Assembly (NCBI GenBank): GCA_005880175.1
Contig: VBJR01000289.1
Coordinates: forward strand, 1-7,693
Direction: 5' to 3'
Origin: Chloroflexota bacterium
GTDB lineage: Bacteria > Chloroflexota > Dormibacteria > Dormibacterales > Dormibacteraceae
DNA: 7,693 nt
In this document: piece after piece, positions 1-5,980 of the stretch
Position numbering within the stretch: the stretch's first letter is position 1
Layout: each line of letters opens with the position of its first letter
Position numbers and translations under genes: made by a program
The notes under the pieces: generated by a model
Seen by the model: only the letters and a program-made list of their open reading frames with translations
Told to the model about the DNA's origin: nothing
Database searches by the model: none

Positions 1-1
1 G

Positions 2-700
2 CTCAACAGCGGCGGAAACCAGCTCCAGGTCATCTTCGGCGGCCGCGCCGGCTCGTCCGCGGTCGCGATCAACGGCCTGTCAGCCTTCGGAGCGACCGTG
101 CACGTCCGGCTGGAGTACAGCCCGTCCCTCGGCCGCACGACCGCGGTGAGCGGACCGATCGTCATCTCCGACACCGACTACACCGTCAGCGGAGGCTCCA
201 TCACCGTGCCGGTGGTGACCAACGCCTCCGACGGCTATCACCTGGTCATCACGCCCAGCGGCACCTCCACGACGCTGGCGGGCCGCTACCAGATCACCAA
301 CAGGAACAGCGGGCTGGCCCTGGACACCCAGAACGACGGCACCGGGCAGGGGAGCTCGGTCGTCCAGGCGACCTCGACCACCGGCACCGACCAGAACTGG
401 ACCCTGACCGCTGCGGGCGCCGGACTCTACAAGATCGCCAACCAGAAGAGCGGCCTCGTGCTCGGCATCAGCAACGAGAGCACCAGCGATGGTGGTACCG
501 CGCTGATCTGGGGTGACAACGGCACCCCCGACCACCTCTGGCAGTTCATCCCGGCGCCCGGCGGCCGCTTCAAGATCGCCAACTTCAACAGCGGCCTGGT
601 CCTCGGCGTCAGCAACCAGAGCACCGCGACCGGAGCCCAGGTCCTCCAGTGGGACGACAACGGCACCCCGGACCACCTGTGGACCCTCACGGCGCGCTGA
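2..700 (+). CDS. 3' part of secreted glycosidase-like protein with C-terminal ricin-type lectin domain
   Basis: The reading frame is open from the left edge (codons start at base 2) to TGA at 698-700, so the N-terminus and any catalytic domain lie outside the window. The first ~85 visible residues look like the beta-sandwich that closes many actinobacterial extracellular glycosidases (inference from sequence style, with a YHLVITP ending). The last ~140 residues are a ricin B-like (RICIN/CBM13-type) beta-trefoil with three subdomains, ending in QNW, HLW and HLW, which are variants of the family's QxW motif. Subdomains 2 and 3 are near copies and share the string DNGTPDHLW. Such domains bind galactose- or xylose-type glycans and anchor extracellular enzymes to polysaccharide. 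The substrate cannot be told from this fragment. The gene converges on the next one with two bases between stop codons. Confidence 0.88.
   Translation, partial: LNSGGNQLQVIFGGRAGSSAVAINGLSAFGATVHVRLEYSPSLGRTTAVSGPIVISDTDYTVSGGSITVPVVTNASDGYHLVITPSGTSTTLAGRYQITNRNSGLALDTQNDGTGQGSSVVQATSTTGTDQNWTLTAAGAGLYKIANQKSGLVLGISNESTSDGGTALIWGDNGTPDHLWQFIPAPGGRFKIANFNSGLVLGVSNQSTATGAQVLQWDDNGTPDHLWTLTAR
428..697 (+). repeat. Tandem ricin-type subdomain repeat (two near copies)
   Basis: Bases 428-547 and 569-697 encode two ricin subdomains of about 40 residues. Both run (Y/F)KIAN..SGLVLG(I/V)SN.ST, and both end in DNGTPDHLW. Identity is obvious at DNA level too, around the GACAACGGCACCCC core. The first subdomain (from about 289) is more diverged. 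This suggests internal duplication or concerted evolution of the last two subdomains. Confidence 0.75.
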
Positions 701-702
701 TA

Positions 703-1533
703 TCACTGCCTGGCAGGCGGCAGGCCCGATCCCTTGCACTTCCGGCGCTTCGTGCGGATCTCCACGTGCCCCCTGCCAGGCACCGTCTCGGCGACGGTCT
801 CCTTGTCGTAGTGCAGGGGCAGCGTGCCGTCGCTCAGCTTCTTGCGCTGCCGGCAGACGGGGCAGGTGCCGTTCACCGGCTCCTTCCGTCGAACACCGGC
901 CGGGCCGTTCCGGCGCGATGCGGCCGCACCACCTGGGGACGGCGCGCCGCGCATGCGCGCTCGGCGCTCGAGCTCCTGCCTCATCCGGCGCCAGTCTCGC
1001 GCGGCGGCGATCTCGCTGGTCACCATGGCGCGGTCGGCGTCCACCGGTAAGGTGTGGTAGACGATGTCGTCGTCCAGGAGCGCCTGGTCGAGTATCGGCG
1101 TGCACCCCTCGCACGGTTCGCGTTCCGTGTAGATGGCGGCCGGCCCCCGAGCCCGGTTCCGATAGTTGGCGTAGGGCGGGTCGCCGTCGTTCCAGCCCAC
1201 CCGACCCGCGATCAGCACCTTCTCGGTGTGCTGGTGGTCACCGGCGGAGAGGGCGGGAATCAGCCCCTGCGCGTCCTTCAGCGCGCCGGCGTTGTCCGTG
1301 CCTTTGAGCTGGTTGGTCCCGATGCGGTGATCGAGCGCGGCCCTGGCCAGCTCGTTGGAGTCGTACGGGACGAACTTCGGGATCCACCGCTGAACGACGG
1401 GTTCCGGCCGTCGGGCCGAGGAGTCGAGCAGGGCGGTCACGGCCGCGTTGCCCGCCAGGCGTTGGAGCTGGAGCAGCAAGGCAGCTGACGGCGGCCCGAG
1501 CGCCCGCTCCGGAGGTTTGCCGGCCTGCGTCAT
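703..1533 (-). CDS. Putative deaminase-fold toxin/effector with AGN motif and C-terminal zinc-binding site
   Basis: A 276-residue protein from ATG at 1533, chosen because GAGAAG sits six bases upstream. The frame also opens at GTG 1590, where the G-run lies directly against the codon. Residues 21-32 hold LLQLQRLAGNAAV, then VQR at 47-49. This N-terminal signature recurs, to my knowledge, in actinobacterial proteins associated with DUF4157 and extracellular contractile injection systems. The central part carries HTE (102-104) and YTEREPCEGC (135-144), which fit the H-x-E and PCxxC zinc/catalytic motifs of the nucleic-acid deaminase superfamily, including bacterial toxin deaminases. After a charged linker, C224xxC227, H241 and C266 (CKGSG) form a likely zinc ribbon. 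No signal peptide is seen, as expected for injected cargo. No immunity gene or injection-system gene is visible nearby. It could instead be a cytosolic deaminase; substrate and delivery are inferred. Confidence 0.72.
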   Translation of the reverse strand: MTQAGKPPERALGPPSAALLLQLQRLAGNAAVTALLDSSARRPEPVVQRWIPKFVPYDSNELARAALDHRIGTNQLKGTDNAGALKDAQGLIPALSAGDHQHTEKVLIAGRVGWNDGDPPYANYRNRARGPAAIYTEREPCEGCTPILDQALLDDDIVYHTLPVDADRAMVTSEIAAARDWRRMRQELERRARMRGAPSPGGAAASRRNGPAGVRRKEPVNGTCPVCRQRKKLSDGTLPLHYDKETVAETVPGRGHVEIRTKRRKCKGSGLPPARQ

Positions 1534-1617
1534 TGGACGCTTCTCGCGCGTGACGTCGTCCATCCACCGGCGAGCGTCCACCACCGTCACCCCCGTTCGA
1601 TCCCACAGCCTGCTACC

Positions 1618-1646
1618 CGCCGGATGCCTCCGGCGTCTCCACGCCG
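1618..1646. other. Two overlapping, mutually exclusive hairpins in the divergent spacer
   Basis: Bases 1618-1635 form a 7-bp stem (CGCCGGA/TCCGGCG) with a 4-base loop. Bases 1631-1646 form a 6-bp stem (CGGCGT/ACGCCG), also with a 4-base loop. They share 1631-1635, so only one can fold at a time. They lie in what would be the 5' leader of the deaminase-like gene on the minus strand, and upstream of the small membrane protein on the plus strand. Regulatory meaning is not established. Confidence 0.4.
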
Positions 1647-1745
1647 AGACTAGCAGAAGGGCCCCGGCGCGGCTCCCTGGAAGCTGACACGAGGCGCCCG
1701 GCGCTGCGGTATGTTGATCCCGGCGATGGGTCGATACCCCGTCCC

Positions 1746-1751
1746 AGGAGG
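1746..1751 (+). promoter_or_regulatory. Shine-Dalgarno site AGGAGG for the YeaQ-type gene
   Basis: A perfect AGGAGG lies seven bases before GTG at 1759. It rules out the longer frame opening at ATG 1711, whose extra 16 residues are also unlike the family. Confidence 0.85.
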
Positions 1752-1758
1752 TTGGACC

Positions 1759-2028
1759 GTGGGCATTCTGAGCTGGATCGTCGTTGGCCTGATCGCCGGG
1801 GTCGTCGCCAAGCTGCTCCTACCGGGACGAGATCCGGGCGGTTGCATCATCACGATGCTGATCGGGATCGCGGGTGCGATCCTCGGCGGCTTCCTCGTCG
1901 GTCTGTTCGTGGGCGGGAATGTGGTCACCGGCGTCAACCTGACGACCGTCCTGGTGGCCGTTCTCGGGGCGATCATCCTCCTGCTCCTCTACCGACTCCT
2001 GCTCGGCCGCCGCGCGTCGGCCCCCTGA
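1759..2028 (+). CDS. GlsB/YeaQ/YmgE family small membrane protein
   Basis: An 89-residue very hydrophobic protein starting at GTG, set by the AGGAGG just upstream. Three transmembrane helices are visible at about residues 3-20, 30-50 and 62-82, followed by a short basic tail (LGRRASAP). The loop and second helix show PGRDPGG and IGIAGAILGG, which identify the transglycosylase-associated GlsB/YeaQ/YmgE family (PF04226). Members are small inner-membrane proteins of unclear biochemical role, often linked to stress responses; the transglycosylase link is historical and no catalytic residues are known. Length is normal for the family (80-95 residues). It stands alone, divergent from the deaminase-like gene. 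A loose promoter, CTGACA at 1684-1689 and TATGTT at 1710-1715, is possible, but its 20-base spacing is poor. Confidence 0.9.
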   Translation: MGILSWIVVGLIAGVVAKLLLPGRDPGGCIITMLIGIAGAILGGFLVGLFVGGNVVTGVNLTTVLVAVLGAIILLLLYRLLLGRRASAP

Positions 2029-2037
2029 GCAGGCGCC

Positions 2038-2178
2038 GTCGAGCTCGACAAACGATCCCGCTGTCGTCGAGCACGCCGGCCAGTTGCTGGGGGGCAACGA
2101 TCGGGTGGCCGCGATCCGGCCCGACCTGCGGCGTCAGTGTTGGCTGATCCGGCGCTCCGCCACCTGATCGAGATGCGA
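2038..2178 (+). pseudogene. Frameshifted fragment of DUF574-type S-adenosyl methyltransferase
   Basis: Translating across three frames gives a continuous family signature. VELD (2038-2049) is followed, after one extra A at about 2050, by NDPAVVEHAGQLL (2051-2089). This runs on through DRVAAIRPDLRR to 2134. After a second frame change, VLADPALRHLIEM follows (2137-2175). Intact actinobacterial Methyltransf_19/DUF574 proteins (PF04672) read, in this order, VDNDP.V..HA..LL, then A.LR, then ILADP.LR..ID, so order and spacing match with only a few residues missing at the second break. The N-terminal Rossmann part and everything after the helix are gone. It is a decayed remnant, not a gene. The DinB-family frame reads through its last part. 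Confidence 0.72.
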
Positions 2179-2199
2179 CATAATACGAACAAATGTACT
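2179..2199 (+). promoter_or_regulatory. Candidate -10 element and degenerate LexA-like box before the DinB-family gene
   Basis: CATAAT (2179-2184) resembles a -10 hexamer in otherwise GC-rich DNA, although I see no good -35. Overlapping its downstream side is CGAAC-AAAT-GTACT (2186-2199). The Gram-positive/actinobacterial LexA box is CGAAC-N4-GTTCG: the left half matches fully and the right half in three of five bases. A second -10-like TACTAT lies at 2196-2201. Regulation by LexA is a hypothesis. Confidence 0.3.
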
Positions 2200-2214
2200 A
2201 TCATCCGGCGGCGT

Positions 2215-2697
2215 ATGAATGCCGAAGACCTCCTCACCCTGGTCCGATACCATGCGTGGGCCAACGAGCGGATCCTCGCGGCCGCTGAATGCCTCTCCGA
2301 CGAGGAGCTCCGCCGCCCGGGCACGCTCGACCATGGCAGCGTCTTCGATACCCTGCGCCACCTGGTCGACGCGGACTGGAGCTGGCGGGAGGTCTGCATC
2401 GGCCACGACGCCTGGGAGACCTACGTCTGGGACCAGGGGTTCGTGCTCGACGACCTGGTCAGCATCCGGACATTCTGCCGCGAGGAGGATGCTCGTCTCG
2501 TGGCGTACGTCGAGGGCCTCGACGAGGCGGCCCTGGCCGAGCGGCTGAGCCCCCCCGCGTCCTGCACCAGATGGGTGAGCATCGCCCACGTCGTGAACCA
2601 CGGGACGCAGCACCGGAGCGAGCTGGCTCGCTACCTCACCGACTGCGGCCACTCACCGGGCGAGCTCGGACTCCTCACTATGCTCGACCTGGCATAG
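2215..2697 (+). CDS. DinB-family putative metal-dependent enzyme
   Basis: A 160-residue protein from ATG 2215 (MNAEDLLTLVRYHAWANERI). The frame is open from GTG 2137, but those 26 codons encode the tail of a methyltransferase remnant and then AT-richer promoter-like sequence, so the later ATG is the real start. There is only a weak GGCGGC before it. The sequence shows the DinB/YfiT-like four-helix-bundle pattern. The metal-binding histidines are H49 (TLRHLVDAD), H129 and H133 (HVVNHGTQHR), and a family-typical N-terminal helix contains YHAWAN. Relatives include the DNA-damage-inducible DinB of Bacillus (unrelated to Pol IV) and thiol transferases that use bacillithiol or mycothiol; the substrate here is unknown. 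It is convergent with the following methyltransferase, with 64 bases between stop codons. Confidence 0.9.
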   Translation: MNAEDLLTLVRYHAWANERILAAAECLSDEELRRPGTLDHGSVFDTLRHLVDADWSWREVCIGHDAWETYVWDQGFVLDDLVSIRTFCREEDARLVAYVEGLDEAALAERLSPPASCTRWVSIAHVVNHGTQHRSELARYLTDCGHSPGELGLLTMLDLA

Positions 2698-2761
2698 CGG
2701 CCCGTCGCATGGCCCTGCGGGGGCGCCCGGCTTCCCGGCCTCGTGGATCGTGCGGCACCAA

Positions 2762-3208
2762 TCAAGCGCGGTCAACCTCGTCGGCGCCCGGTTCCCCGGC
2801 CGACCAGGCCCGGCACCGCGTCGCGAACACAACCGCCGCGTAGGCGTTGAGCAGCGCCACGAGGTCGAGCAGCCCCCGGTAGCCCGAGAGCCCTGACAGG
2901 TCCATGTAGACGGCCGTGAACTGACGACCGAGGTCGAGCACCGCGCGGAGGTCGAACGCGTCGAGCGGCCTGAACTCGACGTCCGGATGTATCTCTCGCG
3001 CGCGGGCCAGGCACTCGCGGCTGACGTCCGTCCCGAGCACCGACCTGGCGTGCCTGGCCAGCAGCGCGGTGGTGGTGCCCCACTCGCAGCCCACCTCCAG
3101 CACAGAGTCGTCCGGCCGCACCACGTGCGGAATGGTCGCCCGATATTCGCGGACGCCGCGGGTGGCGACGAACGCCGTCTTGGTCTTGAACTGGTTGTCG
3201 TTGGCCAT
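2762..3208 (-). CDS. Small class I SAM-dependent methyltransferase
   Basis: A 148-residue protein from ATG 3208 (MANDNQFKTKTAFVATRGVR). AGGG lies five bases upstream, with a further GGAGGAG beyond it. A longer frame opens at 3307, but its extra 33 residues are a low-complexity arginine-rich run unlike coding sequence. The Rossmann signature is clear: VLEVGCEWGTTT (36-47, motif I with E-x-G-x-x-x-G), GTDVS (59-63, acidic residue after strand 2), the PLDAFDL region (81-87) and AVYMDLSG (99-106, motif IV). The fold is shorter than usual and stops after about five strands, so it may be a minimal methyltransferase or lack a C-terminal cap. No substrate-binding insert is recognisable and the target is unknown. 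It stands alone on its strand. Confidence 0.82.
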   Translation of the reverse strand: MANDNQFKTKTAFVATRGVREYRATIPHVVRPDDSVLEVGCEWGTTTALLARHARSVLGTDVSRECLARAREIHPDVEFRPLDAFDLRAVLDLGRQFTAVYMDLSGLSGYRGLLDLVALLNAYAAVVFATRCRAWSAGEPGADEVDRA

Positions 3209-3316
3209 GTCGACCCTGCGTCTCCTCCTCCGCCGGGCCGGCAGCCTCGGCGGAAACGAAGAGCGCCCGAAGCCGTGTCGGGACCGCCTGCGAGCAGGCA
3301 TGTCCAAGCACGGCCC

Positions 3317-3375
3317 CAGGCGCTCTCAGCTTCACCGAAGCTGGCCTGAGCTACGCAGCCCGCCTCGGGGCGGGC
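3317..3375. repeat. Two hairpins in the intergenic gap
   Basis: CAGCTTC-acc-GAAGCTG (3327-3343) is a perfect 7-bp stem. It is extended by CAGGC (3317-3321) pairing with GCCTG (3344-3348) across a five-base bulge. Just after it, GCCCGCC-tcgg-GGCGGGC (3358-3375) is a perfect 7-bp stem with a tetraloop. Neither is followed by a T-run, so a classical intrinsic terminator is not supported. They may end transcription of 3604-5952 by a GC-hairpin mechanism, or act as leader structures for the small methyltransferase. Confidence 0.45.
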
Positions 3376-3426
3376 CGCCGACCTCCTGAAGGCCAGTTCT
3401 GAACTTGTCGGGAACAAACGCTACCC

Positions 3427-3443
3427 ACCGGGCCCGGCCCGGT
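3427..3443. repeat. 17-bp near-perfect palindrome
   Basis: ACCGGGCC-C-GGCCCGGT has 8-bp arms around one central base. It lies downstream of the large secreted gene on the minus strand. It could be a protein-binding site or part of a terminator stem; nothing in the sequence decides between these. Confidence 0.4.
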
Positions 3444-3603
3444 CAAGCGACCTGGAGCGCGGCGGTCAACCCAACCGAACGACTGCGGTGTGTGTGTGGA
3501 CAGTGGCTGCATCGTTCGGCCGGGCATCGAGTCGAGGCGGTGGTCCCATCCGCCTCGACGGCCGGCGAGCGGAGGTCGCCCCGCTGCCGGCCGCTCCCGT
3601 CGC

Positions 3604-5952
3604 CTACACGCGCTCGTAGATGCCGCCGTTGCTGCTGACGATCCAGGGCAGTCCATCCGGACCGACAGAGATCGCGATACCGCCGCCGGGCACAGCGTCC
3701 CAACCGGTTCCGCTCCAGCGGTAGATCCCGAAGCCGCCGCCTACGGGGTTGAGCCCGATGATCCATGCGGAGCCGTCCGCGCCGACGCCGATGTCGATGG
3801 CCAGGCCGGGCAGTTGCTGCCAGGCAGTTCCCGTCCAGTGCCAAATGGTCCCGGCACTGTTCACCACCCAGGGCGAGCCGTCGGGGCCGATCGCGAGCCG
3901 CACGCCCCCACCGGCGAACGGGCTCCATCCTCCGCCGTTGAAGAACCACAGGCCGTAGCCCCCGCCGGTGGCGTTGACCCCGATCACCCACAGCGAGATG
4001 TTCGCCCCGCTGGCGACATCGAGGCCGGCGCCGGCCAGAGCCTGCCAACTGCCGTCGTTCCGCATGAAGAAGATGCCGTTGGCGTTGTTGACGATCCTTG
4101 GCAATCCAAACGCGGCCGTGGCGATCCGTACGCCGCCGCCGGGGAAGGGCACCCACCCTGGGCCCGGGCCCTCCCAGGCCCACACGCCGCCGCCGCCGCC
4201 CACCTGGTTGAGGCCTATCAGCCACGCCTGGCAGTCCGCGCCGACGCCGATGGCGCTGCCGAGGCCCGGTAGGCCGACCCAGCTCGTGCCATGTGGGTCG
4301 CGCAGCGCGCCGGTCACGCTGCTCACGGTGCCTGCCGTCGTGGCCGCGGACTCGGTGATTGCCGACGTGAAGACGGCGGGCAGGCCGGTGCGCGTGTCGG
4401 ACCAGAGCGGATGCGCGGTGCCGGCGGCCGCCGCGATCTGGAGGTAGTCGCCAGTGCCGTTGCAGTCGATCGAGGGATCGGACTGCGTGTCCGCCACTGG
4501 GATCTGCGCGGTGAACTGGGCCAACCCGCTGCCGTCGGCGGCGGACTCGCTGTAGTAGGGCCGGTACAGCTTGTTGTTAGGGTCGTCTCGGCGGTCATAC
4601 CAGGTCAGGACGACGTTCCCGTTGCTCTGGTCGACCGCCACCGAGGGTTCCCACGAATCGTTCCTGGTGTTGCCGGAATCGATCTGGACCCGGCTCGACC
4701 AGGTCGTGCCACCGTCCTTGGACTCCTGAAGGAAGATGTGCATCCGGTGCGCAGAGGGCACCGTGGAGGCCAAGATCTGACGGTCTGCGCCGTCCGCGTA
4801 GACGACATATATGGTCCCGTTCCGGGCGCCGCCGCTGTGGTCGATCGCGATCTGCGGCTGCGGGCCCACCGGACGTGCCGGGCAGCCTGCGGTGCACTCG
4901 GTGGCGTAGTTGGGCAGGATGGACCCGAAGCCGGTGGTGGTACCCGCGATCCGGACCGGCGCGCTGAGCCACGTCGTCCCGCCGTCCGCCGACTTTGAGA
5001 GGAGGATCTGGCCGGAGGGGTTCGGACACGACGTGAGGGTCGGGACGGTGCTCGGGGTCCCCCCGCAGTAGTCGTCCCACACCACGTAGACCGTGCCGTT
5101 GCCGGCGACCGCCGGCCAGGCGCCGATGTCGCCGCCGCTGTTCCACACCTGGACCGGAAAGCCAAACCCGAATCCGTCCCTGTTGGCCGCGACCATCAGG
5201 GGCTGGCCCGACCCCGCCGCGCTGGGGTTGGTGTCGTAGCCGATGTAGACAGGGCCGTTGCCGGTCCGCGGATCGGTGGCGATCATCGGTTTGTCCGGCT
5301 CGTCCCCCGAGGTGTCGATACTCGAAGCCGCGATAGCGGCGTTGCTCGAATCGTTCCTCGCGAACTCCAGCTCCGTGTTGCCGGCCGCATCGACGCCGAG
5401 GATCGAGTAGTAGATGTGGTTGCTCCCCACGGCGCCGGTGCCGGTATCCCAGGCGACGCCGGGGTCGGCGAAGAACGCGGGGCTGGCCACGGACACCTCG
5501 AGCGACGATCCCCACGTGGCTCCGCCGCTGGTCGACGCGAACACGATGTGGTTCTCCGACGTCAGGAAGTTGGCGCTCGCCGCCAGTCGCTGACCGGTGG
5601 GATCGGTCGGATCGGCCGCGACCGCCGTCTCGCTGAACCGGTCTGTGCTGGTGGTCGGGCTAACCTGGACGTTCGGGCCGACGCCGCTCGGCAGAGTCAC
5701 GGAGGGTCGCGCGGCGCCGGCGGGCTTCGGCGTCGCAGTGCTGGCGGTCGCTGGCCGCCGCACCGGCAGCAGCTGGCGCCGAATGGTCGTCAGGTCTCGA
5801 TTGACGCTGGAGACCACCGCCGGGCCTGCCGCGGGCAGGTCGCGACCGGGCGGCAGGGGCTTCGGGCCGGCAGCGTCTGCGGGGGCAGGCGCCAGAGCCA
5901 GGAGACCAAGCAACGCGGCCAGGACCGCGCCTGGCACCCTCCCTCGGTACAT
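3604..5952 (-). CDS. Secreted Asp-box (sialidase-like) protein with C-terminal tectonin-like propeller
   Basis: A 782-residue protein from ATG 5952. Residues 1-28 are a signal peptide: RGR, a leucine/alanine core, and a likely cut after ADA. A proline/alanine-rich linker runs to about 90. Residues ~95-535 are a BNR/sialidase-type propeller with Asp boxes at 140-147 (STSGGATW, Asp replaced by Ser), 321-328 (SADGGTTW) and 411-418 (SKDGGTTW). It also has the WYDRRDD (451-457) and WSDTRTG (517-523) turns common in sialidase-fold proteins. I do not see a convincing full catalytic set (Arg triad, Tyr/Glu pair), so it may bind or cleave an unknown glycan. Residues 561-782 are six tectonin-like blades. 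Paired cysteines fit an extracellular protein. The start has no strong ribosome site; GTG five codons later is an alternative. It is monocistronic as far as seen. Confidence 0.85.
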   Translation of the reverse strand: MYRGRVPGAVLAALLGLLALAPAPADAAGPKPLPPGRDLPAAGPAVVSSVNRDLTTIRRQLLPVRRPATASTATPKPAGAARPSVTLPSGVGPNVQVSPTTSTDRFSETAVAADPTDPTGQRLAASANFLTSENHIVFASTSGGATWGSSLEVSVASPAFFADPGVAWDTGTGAVGSNHIYYSILGVDAAGNTELEFARNDSSNAAIAASSIDTSGDEPDKPMIATDPRTGNGPVYIGYDTNPSAAGSGQPLMVAANRDGFGFGFPVQVWNSGGDIGAWPAVAGNGTVYVVWDDYCGGTPSTVPTLTSCPNPSGQILLSKSADGGTTWLSAPVRIAGTTTGFGSILPNYATECTAGCPARPVGPQPQIAIDHSGGARNGTIYVVYADGADRQILASTVPSAHRMHIFLQESKDGGTTWSSRVQIDSGNTRNDSWEPSVAVDQSNGNVVLTWYDRRDDPNNKLYRPYYSESAADGSGLAQFTAQIPVADTQSDPSIDCNGTGDYLQIAAAAGTAHPLWSDTRTGLPAVFTSAITESAATTAGTVSSVTGALRDPHGTSWVGLPGLGSAIGVGADCQAWLIGLNQVGGGGGVWAWEGPGPGWVPFPGGGVRIATAAFGLPRIVNNANGIFFMRNDGSWQALAGAGLDVASGANISLWVIGVNATGGGYGLWFFNGGGWSPFAGGGVRLAIGPDGSPWVVNSAGTIWHWTGTAWQQLPGLAIDIGVGADGSAWIIGLNPVGGGFGIYRWSGTGWDAVPGGGIAISVGPDGLPWIVSSNGGIYERV
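3607..4272 (-). repeat. Six tectonin-like blades arranged as three two-blade units
   Basis: Residues 561-638, 639-713 and 714-782 of the secreted protein are three copies of a unit of about 75 residues. Each unit is a long blade (GVGADxxAWxIGLNxVGGG type, ~40 residues) followed by a short blade (GGGVRxAxGPDGxPWIVN type, ~35 residues). The DNA units are roughly 4272-4039, 4038-3814 and 3813-3607. The last blade lacks its outer strand, which SWVG (557-560) before blade 1 could supply, closing a six-blade ring. Tectonin propellers bind glycans such as LPS or methylated sugars. Confidence 0.75.
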
Positions 5953-5980
5953 GGTCCGAGAGGCTACTTGTCGCCCTACG

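Larger units (their letters stand above)
3209..3603. other. Non-coding gap of about 400 bases
   Basis: No frame here has a recognisable product. Open frames on both strands are arginine-, proline- and glycine-rich, as expected from GC-rich non-coding DNA. The content I can name is one GCCTGC/GCAGGC inverted repeat at 3286-3299 and the hairpins listed separately. It contains the leader of the small methyltransferase and the 3' flank of the large secreted protein. Confidence 0.6.

Noticed and set aside
80..1114. Long minus-strand open frame across the lectin gene
   Set aside because: It is antisense to the clearly coding ricin-repeat frame and to part of the deaminase gene; composition is Arg/Gly/Ala-rich with no motif.
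1533..1590. GTG 1590 as the start of the deaminase-like protein
   Set aside because: No properly spaced ribosome site; ATG 1533 has GAGAAG six bases upstream and places the AGN motif near the N-terminus. It remains possible.
2134..2652. Minus-strand frame antisense to DinB
   Set aside because: It mirrors the third-position GC pattern of the DinB-family gene; no recognisable domain.
2698..2761. Intrinsic terminator between the convergent DinB and methyltransferase genes
   Set aside because: Only short CCGG-type stems and no T-run on either strand; not strong enough to list.
3209..3307. N-terminal extension of the small methyltransferase to ATG 3307
   Set aside because: The extra residues are an arginine run and low complexity, while MANDNQF with a nearby AGGG gives a normal start.
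3488..3499. TGTGTGTGTG run as a meaningful repeat
   Set aside because: Five dinucleotide units are too short to distinguish from chance.
4291..4998. Plus-strand frame of 235 residues antisense to the secreted protein
   Set aside because: It lies wholly inside the Asp-box coding region; no ribosome site or family motif.
4595..5515. Long minus-strand frame of about 300 residues inside the secreted protein gene
   Set aside because: It overlaps the Asp-box gene on the same strand in another frame and translates to arginine-rich sequence without motifs, a GC-rich shadow.
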